From positions 1 to 5,185 of the forward strand of contig JAQBWG010000149.1 in NCBI GenBank assembly GCA_027625225.1: a stretch of 5,185 nt of DNA, in the 5' to 3' direction. The DNA comes from Chloroflexota bacterium (GTDB taxonomy: Bacteria > Chloroflexota > Dehalococcoidia > Lucifugimonadales > VGZR01). Every line of letters begins with the position of its first letter. Within the stretch, counting starts at the first letter, position 1. A program made the position numbers and the translations under genes. Shown here piece by piece: positions 1 to 4,450 of the stretch. Under the pieces are notes generated by a model that did no database searches, had not been told where the DNA came from, and saw only the letters and a program-made list of their open reading frames with translations.

Positions 1-351
1 GGTCTGTCCCCAAGGCTCTTCGCGAGCGGCGACGAGGGGCTTGTAGCCCTGCGCTTCGAGGGCGACTGTGGCTGCGTCGACATCGGCTACGTCGAACTCG
101 AGCCAGGCTTGGGGCACGGGCAGGTCGCCAGGCCATTCGGTGGTGCCGAAGCAGGACTGCGCGGCCTGGGAGAGTGGCCAGATGGCGAACTGCTTGACGC
201 CTTCGAGCTGGTCGGTGTGGAGGTAGTTGTTTTCTTCTTTGAAGGGGATGCCGAGGGTTTCGCGGTAGAGCTTCGTTGACGCGTCGTGGTCGTGGGAGAC
301 GGGGCCGAAGCCAGCGACGAACAGGATGTCTATGCCTTCGAGTTTCGCCAT
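1..351 (-). CDS. VOC-family (glyoxalase/bleomycin-resistance fold) protein, C-terminus cut by window start
   Basis: The first 117 residues are visible from an ATG at 349-351, and the reading frame is still open at base 1. The protein opens with a beta strand (IDILFVAGFGPVSHD), followed by a helix containing the typical VOC phrase LYRETLGIPF (residues 28-37). A central WLEFDVADVDAA (83-94) follows, then EEPWGQT at the window edge, which is the usual start of the last VOC strand-loop segment. VOC proteins include metal-dependent lyases, isomerases and dioxygenases and also binding-only proteins. Glu85 could be a metal ligand, but the usual early histidine of the first strand is not seen, so no reaction can be assigned. 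The start is well supported by GGAGG at 360-364, 8 nt upstream. The gene begins 21 nt after the CCA end of tRNA-Ser(GGA) and is probably co-transcribed with it. Family confidence is high; substrate is unknown. Confidence 0.85.
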   Translation of the reverse strand, partial: MAKLEGIDILFVAGFGPVSHDHDASTKLYRETLGIPFKEENNYLHTDQLEGVKQFAIWPLSQAAQSCFGTTEWPGDLPVPQAWLEFDVADVDAATVALEAQGYKPLVAAREEPWGQT

Positions 352-372
352 GAAATCAGCCTCCAAGGGATG

Positions 373-462
373 TGGCGGAGAGAGTGGGATTCGAACCCAC
401 GGTTCCTGTTACGGAACACACGCTTTCCAGGCGTGCCTGTTCGGCCACTCCAGCATCTCTCC
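373..462 (-). tRNA. tRNA-Ser (anticodon GGA), CCA encoded
   Basis: This folds as a class II tRNA. The 7-bp acceptor stem pairs GGAGAGA (456-462) with TCTCTCC (377-383), followed by discriminator G at 376 and an encoded CCA (373-375). The anticodon arm is CACGC-CTGGAAA-GCGTG, giving anticodon GGA, which reads serine UCC and UCU codons. The long variable arm has stem GTTCC/GGAAC, diagnostic of a serine-type tRNA, and the T arm is GTGGG-TTCGAAT-CCCAC. With CCA it is 90 nt. It lies 29 nt downstream of the tRNA-Ser(CGA) body in the same direction, so both probably mature from one transcript. Confidence 0.97.
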
Positions 463-520
463 GCGATAGGTCCGGCCTACAAAATATGGTCCGGCGGAGA
501 GAGTGGGATTCGAACCCACG
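374..520. repeat. 28-bp direct repeat shared by the two tRNA-Ser genes
   Basis: Positions 374-401 and 493-520 are identical over 28 bases, 119 bp apart. The shared segment covers the T arm, the acceptor 3' strand, the discriminator and two following bases of both serine tRNAs. It reflects common ancestry by duplication or the shared SerRS recognition elements. It is not evidence of an integrated element, since no integrase gene is seen nearby. Confidence 0.9.
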
Positions 521-581
521 ATAGAGTTGCCCCTATACTAGTTTTCGAGACTAGCGCCTTCAACCACTCGGCCATCTCTCC
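495..581 (-). tRNA. tRNA-Ser (anticodon CGA), CCA not encoded
   Basis: This is a second class II tRNA. Acceptor stem GGAGAGA (575-581) pairs with TCTCTCC (496-502), with discriminator G at 495. The anticodon arm is CTAGT-CTCGAAA-ACTAG, giving anticodon CGA, which reads serine UCG. The variable arm ATAGGG-GCAA-CTCTAT is a 6-bp stem with one G-T wobble, closed by a GNRA-type GCAA loop. The T arm is identical to that of the neighbouring tRNA. The three bases after the discriminator (492-494) read CCG on the minus strand, so the terminal A of CCA must be made by a CCA-adding enzyme. It starts 31 nt after the aspS stop codon, with no obvious terminator between them. Confidence 0.97.
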
Positions 582-591
582 CCGCGTTGGG

Positions 592-611
592 ATTATCGCA
601 TCGTAGCTACG
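592..611 (-). promoter_or_regulatory. Possible weak promoter element and 10-bp palindrome between aspS and the tRNA pair
   Basis: Between the aspS stop and the 5' end of tRNA-Ser(CGA), the minus strand carries GATAAT (592-597), five of six bases of a sigma70 -10 box, about 10 nt before the mature tRNA end. No good -35 box lies 16-18 nt upstream. The perfect palindrome CGTAGCTACG occupies 602-611. It has no following T-run, so it does not look like an intrinsic terminator. The tRNAs may have their own weak promoter or be served by read-through from aspS; the sequence does not decide. Confidence 0.25.
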
Positions 612-612
612 G

Positions 613-2409
613 CTACTCTTCGACGATTTTGATGTGCAGTTCTTTGAGGTGTTTGTCTTCGACGACATCGGGCGCGCCGAATAACGGGTCTACGCCGGCC
701 TGGGTTTTGGGGAAGGCCATGACGTCGCGGATGGACTGCGCGCCCTTGGAGAGCATCATGGTGATGCGCTCGATGCCTCCGGCGAAGCCGCCGTGCGGAG
801 GTGCGCCGTATTCGAAGGCTTCCAATAACTGACCGAAGCGGTCTTGCGCTTGCTCGGCGGAGTAGCCGAGGACTTTGAAGACGCGCTCCTGCAGGTCGCG
901 TCGGTGGATACGGATGCTGCCTCCGGCGAGCTCCATGCCGTTGGCGGCGATGTCGTAGGCGTTGGCATGGACGGCGCCTGGGTCGGTTTCGAGCAGGCCG
1001 ATGTGTTCGTCTTTGGGTGCCGTGAAGGGGTGGTGGACGGCGTCCCAACGGTTCTCGTCCTCGTTCCACTGGAAGAGCGGGAAGTCGATGATGAAGACGA
1101 GGGCAAGCTCGTTAGGGTCTACGAGTTCAAGTTTGTGACCGAGATGTGCGCGAAGCTGGCCGAGTACGGTGTGGACGGTGTTGGCAGGGCCAGCGGCGAT
1201 GAGGATGAGGTCGCCGGGGTTGGCGCCGACGGTTCTGGCGATGGACTGTATCTCTTCGAGGGCGAGGCCTTTTCCAGCGGAGGACTGGACGTCGTCCCCG
1301 GTTAAGGTTTCAACCGAAGATGCGGTCGACTTGAGGGCGATGGTGACGAGGCCCTGGGCGCCGAAGTTACGGGCGAGGGTGACGAGGTCGTCGGCCTGGC
1401 GGCGGGTGCCGTCGCCCATGCCGGGGGCGGCGATGGCTTTAATGACACCCTTGGAGGCGATGACGCTCTGGAATACGCGAAATCCGGTACCCGATAACAC
1501 GTTTGTGAGGTCGGCGAGGTGCATCTCGAAGCGGATGTCGGGGCGGTCGGTGCCGTACTTCGCCATAGACTCGGCGTGCGAGATACGCGGGATGGGCGTA
1601 CGCACGGTGAGGTGCGGCGCGAGGGTTTTCACAAGGGAGACGTGGAGATCTTCCATAAGGGCGAGGATGTCCTCGCGGTCGACGAAGCTCATTTCGAGGT
1701 CGAGCTGAGTGAACTCGGGCTGGCGGTCGGCGCGCAAGTCTTCGTCGCGGAAGCAGCGGGCTATCTGGAAGTAGCGCTCGAATCCGGAGACCATGAGGAG
1801 TTGTTTGAGCTGTTGGGGCGACTGTGGCAAGGCGTAGAACTTGCCTGGGTAGACGCGGCTGGGGACGACGTAGTCGCGGGCACCCTCGGGGGTGCTTTTG
1901 ATAAGGATGGGGGTTTCGATCTCAGCGAAGTCACGCTCGTCGAGGTAGTCACGCATGAATTTGACGATGCGATGCCGGAGCAAGAGGTAGTCGCGCATGA
2001 CGGGGCGGCGGAGGTCGAGGTAGCGGTATTGCATACGCAGGAGTTCGTCGACCTGGGCGTCTTCGTTGATGTAGAAGGGCGGAGTCTTGGATTCGGCGAG
2101 GACTTTCAACTCTTTGGCGAAGACTTCGATTTCGCCGGTGGGCAGATTATCGTTTCGGCTGCCTTCAGGGCGAAGCGAGACTTCGCCGACGATTTGCACA
2201 ACCCATTCGGAGCGCAGACGCTGGGCGTCGTTGTGAGCGTCCGGTGCCAGCTCAGGGTTGAAGACGACCTGGGCAACGCCTGCGCGGTCGCGCAGGTCAA
2301 TGAAAATCAGGTTGCCGTGGTCACGGCGGCGGTGCACCCAACCGGCGAGAGTCACGGTTTGGCCAGCATGTGCGGCGCGCAAATCGCCCGCGTTGGTTGT
2401 TTTCAGCAC
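613..2409 (-). CDS. aspS: Aspartyl-tRNA synthetase, bacterial type
   Basis: This class II synthetase charges tRNA-Asp with aspartate using ATP in the cytoplasm. The 598 residues match the usual length of bacterial AspRS. Domains in order are an N-terminal OB-fold anticodon-binding domain (about 1-110, with GWVHRRRDHGNLIFIDLRD), motif 1 (about 158-185, ending RDYVVPSR), FYALPQSPQQLKQLLM (191-206), motif 2 (210-242, with FRDEDLRADRQPEFTQLD), an inserted GAD domain (about 285-410), and motif 3 (539-553). The C-terminal block IRDVMAFPKTQ (560-570) is typical of the family. Motif 3 reads GGFAGGIERITMML, slightly unlike the common GGIAFGLDRLVMLL, but it keeps the glycines and the ATP-binding arginine. 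The start is GTG (2407-2409) with GAAGG ending 7 nt upstream, and the protein begins where the family normally does. The gene lies 99 nt after the Lrp/AsnC gene, behind a foldable leader. Whether the enzyme also charges tRNA-Asn cannot be told from this window. Confidence 0.97.
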   Translation of the reverse strand: MLKTTNAGDLRAAHAGQTVTLAGWVHRRRDHGNLIFIDLRDRAGVAQVVFNPELAPDAHNDAQRLRSEWVVQIVGEVSLRPEGSRNDNLPTGEIEVFAKELKVLAESKTPPFYINEDAQVDELLRMQYRYLDLRRPVMRDYLLLRHRIVKFMRDYLDERDFAEIETPILIKSTPEGARDYVVPSRVYPGKFYALPQSPQQLKQLLMVSGFERYFQIARCFRDEDLRADRQPEFTQLDLEMSFVDREDILALMEDLHVSLVKTLAPHLTVRTPIPRISHAESMAKYGTDRPDIRFEMHLADLTNVLSGTGFRVFQSVIASKGVIKAIAAPGMGDGTRRQADDLVTLARNFGAQGLVTIALKSTASSVETLTGDDVQSSAGKGLALEEIQSIARTVGANPGDLILIAAGPANTVHTVLGQLRAHLGHKLELVDPNELALVFIIDFPLFQWNEDENRWDAVHHPFTAPKDEHIGLLETDPGAVHANAYDIAANGMELAGGSIRIHRRDLQERVFKVLGYSAEQAQDRFGQLLEAFEYGAPPHGGFAGGIERITMMLSKGAQSIRDVMAFPKTQAGVDPLFGAPDVVEDKHLKELHIKIVEE

Positions 2410-2423
2410 GCAAACACCTTCGT

Positions 2424-2481
2424 AGAGCCTTTCAATACAGGGATGGTAGGAGAAAACTCCTCGAATTGAAAGGACTGCTCT
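2424..2481 (-). promoter_or_regulatory. Structured 5' leader of aspS (nested stem-loop abutting the ribosome site)
   Basis: On the transcript strand, CCTTTCAAT (2465-2473) pairs perfectly with ATTGAAAGG (2428-2436). Beyond a 4-nt bulge (CAGT, 2474-2477), AGAG (2478-2481) pairs with CTCT (2424-2427). Inside the main stem sits a second hairpin, AGGAG-TTTT-CTCCT (2448-2461), followed by 11 unpaired bases (2437-2447). The base of the structure ends 3 nt before the GAAGG ribosome site of aspS. There is no T-run after the stems, so a simple terminator is unlikely. I do not see T-box landmarks. The pairing is read directly from the sequence; a role in translation control or mRNA stability is inference. 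Confidence 0.5.
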
Positions 2482-2508
2482 TGTGAATATAGTCGCCGGT
2501 CAGGGTGA

Positions 2509-2949
2509 CTAGACGGCTACCCCGTACGCCCTCTTTTTATTGGCGAGGTTTATGAAGGTTTCGGAGCGGCGTATACCGGGAATAACGCCAATCTTGGTCC
2601 TCAAGAACACACCCAAATCTTCGGCAGAGGGCAGTGCGGCCCAGGCGAAGATGTCGTACCGGCCAGCGGTAAGGGTAACCCAGTTAATCTCCCGAAGGGC
2701 GGCGAGTCTGTCTGCAACCGAGTCTGTCTTATCAGGGTCAACCTGGATGCCAATAAGGGCTTCGGAATGATAGCCGACCTTTGCGGGGTCGGGGAGCGCA
2801 ACGACTTGAATAAGTTTGTCCTGAACCAGTTTTTTGAGGCGGCGGCGAACGGTACCTTCACTGACGCCTACTTTACGGGCGATACCAGCATTCGAGGCCC
2901 TGCCATCCTCTTGAAGTAGCTCAATAATCTTTGTGTCTAAGGCATCCAT
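2509..2949 (-). CDS. Lrp/AsnC-family transcriptional regulator
   Basis: The protein has 146 residues, close to the normal length of this family. The N-terminal part (3-50) is an AsnC-type winged helix-turn-helix: LDTKIIELLQEDGRASNAGIARKVGVSEGTVRRRLKKL, with recognition helix near 29-41. The C-terminal part (about 63-140) is a RAM domain, the ligand-binding and oligomerising fold, with the characteristic GRYDIFAWA (97-105). Family members bind DNA as dimers to octamers and often sense amino acids, commonly repressing their own gene. The start is ATG 2947-2949. A perfect AGGAGG lies at 2965-2970, but its 15-nt spacing is long, and no in-frame ATG, GTG or TTG lies between. A promoter and several repeated motifs lie upstream. 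Its place just before aspS hints at an amino-acid-linked role, but the ligand is unknown. Confidence 0.93.
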   Translation of the reverse strand: MDALDTKIIELLQEDGRASNAGIARKVGVSEGTVRRRLKKLVQDKLIQVVALPDPAKVGYHSEALIGIQVDPDKTDSVADRLAALREINWVTLTAGRYDIFAWAALPSAEDLGVFLRTKIGVIPGIRRSETFINLANKKRAYGVAV

Positions 2950-3011
2950 AATGAAAGTAGTGAACCTCCTAAAAGTTCCTGATTTATCGGGGATTGTGAA
3001 AAGATTCTCTA

Positions 3012-3041
3012 ATGTTACATTCTGTTCCGAATCAATGTCAA
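3012..3041 (-). promoter_or_regulatory. Sigma70-type promoter of the Lrp/AsnC gene
   Basis: The minus strand shows a perfect -35 box TTGACA (3036-3041), an 18-nt spacer, and TAACAT (3012-3017) as a four-of-six match to the -10 box. Transcription would begin near 3005, leaving a leader of about 55 nt that contains AGGAGG at 2965-2970. The spacer holds the imperfect dyad ATTC-N6-GAAT (3019-3032), a plausible operator. The start point is predicted, not measured. Confidence 0.6.
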
Positions 3042-3187
3042 GAGGAAGGAAGCGTGTGCAAACAGAGAGAACTAGAGGTGATTATTTCACATGTACGTCT
3101 TTGTTTTACGAATAGCATCTATTCTGTGTCGTCAAGCACCCAAGCCTTCAGGCCAGCGTTCTTGTGGAGAATCGTTCACACAGAATA
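3019..3187. repeat. Repeated ATTCTGT motifs and dyads upstream of the Lrp/AsnC gene (candidate operators)
   Basis: The heptamer ATTCTGT occurs three times: at 3019-3025 and 3121-3127 on the plus strand, and at 3180-3186 on the minus strand. The last two are part of a perfect 10-bp inverted repeat, TATTCTGTGT (3120-3129) and ACACAGAATA (3178-3187), with 48 nt between the arms. Overlapping this is the short dyad GAATAG-CAT-CTATTC (3110-3124). The first copy lies between the -35 and -10 boxes. Lrp-family proteins bind short degenerate dyads in several phased copies, often over their own promoter, so this is a reasonable autoregulatory region. Binding is inferred; the repeats are seen. Confidence 0.4.
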
Positions 3188-3204
3188 TCCAACAATTGGA
3201 ACAG

Positions 3205-3220
3205 ACCGGCCGGAGCCGGT
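3205..3220 (-). terminator. Candidate terminator hairpin after the zinc-finger gene
   Basis: A perfect 6-bp GC-rich stem, ACCGGC/GCCGGT with a TCCG loop on the minus strand, lies 27 nt past the stop of the zinc-finger gene. The bases that follow (CTGTTCC) form only a poor T-run, so termination may be weak or factor-dependent. The position between one operon and the promoter of the next supports the call. Confidence 0.4.
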
Positions 3221-3246
3221 AAAGAATTCGCCACGCACTGCCTATT

Positions 3247-3738
3247 CTATCGCACCCGGTTAAGTCCTACCAAGAAGGCGACGATAATTCCAAACAACCA
3301 CCATAGTATGAATGCGTCTACAGTGAGTGTCGTAGCAATGACCGCGATGACGATGCCTGCCGAAACGATTACTTGAAGGGTCCGACCTCTGCGACGGTTC
3401 GCCGCGAGGCTGACGACCTCTCCTATCGCATACCCGAGTCCGGCGAATAGCAGGGTGCTTATCCAAAGACTCCCTCCTATGCCACTGAGCGTCAGGAATC
3501 CGAGAAGAACTCCACCGACTATAGATACAACAAGGGCGGCGCCGACGGCTTTGTACAAAAGGGTGCCGGACACTTCGTAAAGGATAGGTTTCCGAACGTT
3601 GGCGCATTTGGAGCAACGGGCTCCGACGTTGGTGTGCACGAGGCAGCGGGCGCAGATGGGATCGTCGCATTTTCCACAACGCAGGCCTGTCTCGACATCG
3701 GGATGCCTGAGGCAATACATCGGTCCAGACTGCGTCAT
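3247..3738 (-). CDS. Zinc-finger (B-box-like) membrane protein of unknown function
   Basis: The 163-residue protein has two parts. Residues 9-45 form a cysteine/histidine cluster, C9-x2-H12-x8-C21-x2-C24-x4-C29-x2-C32-x2-H35-x6-C42-x2-C45, resembling a B-box-type or double zinc-binding ribbon (MYCLRHPDVETGLRCGKC). Then come four hydrophobic segments, about 64-85, 89-109, 123-141 and 142-160, with the basic patch NRRRGR (114-119) between the second and third. The zinc domain is likely cytoplasmic, with a four-helix membrane anchor. The chosen start (ATG 3736-3738) has GGGGG 8 nt upstream. An in-frame ATG at 3751-3753 would add five residues and sit 3 nt after the plsY stop, but it lacks a ribosome site. 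Similar short proteins seem common as hypotheticals in Chloroflexota and relatives (from memory). The operon link to plsY suggests an envelope-related role, but no function can be assigned. Confidence 0.85.
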   Translation of the reverse strand: MTQSGPMYCLRHPDVETGLRCGKCDDPICARCLVHTNVGARCSKCANVRKPILYEVSGTLLYKAVGAALVVSIVGGVLLGFLTLSGIGGSLWISTLLFAGLGYAIGEVVSLAANRRRGRTLQVIVSAGIVIAVIATTLTVDAFILWWLFGIIVAFLVGLNRVR

Positions 3739-3756
3739 AACATCAACCCCCATCCG

Positions 3757-4440
3757 TTAGATGGGAGGTTCAGCCACCTGGGGCCTACGTTTAACCCAGT
3801 CGTTTCTTCTTGGTACATCTCTATCCCATAGTACCCTGCAGAAGAATACGATGGAGAGCGGATAATTGTTTCGTGGCGATTCCCAGTTTGCCGTCAGGCG
3901 CTTGGCTAACAGCAAAAGACTCATCCCGATACATGCATAAATGATTTCGGGCGGCCTGCCGAAGATAAGGGCGAGCACGGGTAGAGACACCATTGCGATG
4001 AACGTCCAAAACCCGAGTTCGTTGAATAACACCCTCCCCAAAAGCCCCATGACGACGGTAAGGATGAGGAACTCGGGCCACATGAGATAGCCCAACACAA
4101 CGCCGATGGTGGTGGCTACTCCCCGTCCGCCCGTGAAGCGGATGTAGGGCGACCAGTTGTGGGCGAAGACGACGGCGAGACCCGCCGCGGCCTGCACCCA
4201 GGGTTCCTGGCCGAGCAGTTTAAGCAGTAGTATGGGGAGCGTTCCCTTGCCGATGGAGTCGAACGTTCCAAGCAGCATGGCGACGGTGCGTCCGGTGTGG
4301 GGCATGAGGTTGGATGCGCCGACGTTGCCGGAGCCGTATTTACGGATATCAATGCCGTATTTGTAGCGTGCAAGGAGGTAGGCTGTGGGAATGGAACCCC
4401 ACAGATAGGCTGCTGCAATGAGTAGTATCGAAGTCCACAC
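3757..4440 (-). CDS. plsY: Glycerol-3-phosphate acyltransferase PlsY
   Basis: PlsY is an inner-membrane enzyme that transfers an acyl chain from acyl-phosphate to the sn-1 position of glycerol-3-phosphate, making lysophosphatidic acid, the first step of phospholipid synthesis in most bacteria. The N-terminus WGSIPTAYLLARYKYGIDIRKYGSGN leads into motif 1, GSGNVGASNLMPHTG (36-50). D61-x3-K65-G66 follows, then motif 2, AHNWSPYIRFTGGRGVATTIG (93-113), where the usual GGKG is GGRG. Further hydrophobic segments lie at about 120-160 and 164-180. At 227 residues it exceeds the usual length of roughly 200; the extra is a basic tail (188-227) containing WDRDVPRRNDWVKRR. The start is GTG (4438-4440), 10 nt after the PHP gene stop. 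There is no close Shine-Dalgarno (GAGG is 16 nt away), so translational coupling is likely. The phosphate acyltransferase PlsX that would supply its substrate is not in the window. Confidence 0.95.
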   Translation of the reverse strand: MWTSILLIAAAYLWGSIPTAYLLARYKYGIDIRKYGSGNVGASNLMPHTGRTVAMLLGTFDSIGKGTLPILLLKLLGQEPWVQAAAGLAVVFAHNWSPYIRFTGGRGVATTIGVVLGYLMWPEFLILTVVMGLLGRVLFNELGFWTFIAMVSLPVLALIFGRPPEIIYACIGMSLLLLAKRLTANWESPRNNYPLSIVFFCRVLWDRDVPRRNDWVKRRPQVAEPPI

Positions 4441-4450
4441 TAGGGGGAAA

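Larger units (their letters stand above)
2950..3246. other. Intergenic region between the zinc-finger gene and the Lrp/AsnC gene
   Basis: This 297-nt stretch is AT-richer than its flanks. It holds the end signal of the upstream operon, the motif cluster and promoter of the Lrp/AsnC gene, and that gene's leader. Short open frames exist on the plus strand (for example 2933-3115 and 3012-3263), but they lack recognisable protein features and run across the promoter. I see no RNA gene that I can name. Confidence 0.7.

Noticed and set aside
373..581. tRNA genes as an integration site for a mobile element
   Set aside because: The repeated 28 bp is explained by tRNA homology, and no integrase, phage or plasmid gene lies between or beside the copies.
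286..606. Plus-strand open frame of 106 codons across both tRNA genes
   Set aside because: Its peptide (REWDSNPRFLL, GESGIRTHDRV) is the well-known artefact of translating the antisense of tRNA-Ser genes; the tRNA folds explain the sequence fully.
477..668. Minus-strand open frame of 63 codons (EMAEWLKALVSKTSIGATLSW)
   Set aside because: This is tRNA-Ser(CGA) read as protein plus the aspS tail in another frame, also a common false annotation.
593..1106. Arg-rich and Ser-rich minus-strand frames inside aspS
   Set aside because: They are out-of-frame readings of the aspS 3' half with biased composition and no start signal.
1519..2469. Long plus-strand open frame of 316 codons opposite aspS
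   Set aside because: It is antisense to well-conserved AspRS coding sequence, has no recognisable domain, and its Val/Glu/Asp-rich composition is what the complement of a GC-rich gene gives. The same applies to plus-strand frames 844-1305 and 1169-1708.
2482..2508. TATATT (2487-2492, minus strand) as a -10 box for an aspS promoter
   Set aside because: No acceptable -35 box lies 16-18 nt upstream, so a separate aspS promoter is not supported by sequence alone.
3144..3172. Small hairpins GCC-TTCA-GGC and TTCT-TGTGG-AGAA within the upstream region
   Set aside because: Stems of only 3-4 bp with no T-run are expected by chance and are not supported as terminators or RNA genes.
2933..3263. Plus-strand short frames across the intergenic region
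   Set aside because: No domain, no convincing ribosome site, and they overlap the Lrp promoter and repeats on the other strand.
3260..3715. Minus-strand open frame of 151 codons overlapping the zinc-finger gene
   Set aside because: It is an Arg/Ser-rich shifted frame; the in-frame reading has ordered Cys motifs and membrane helices.
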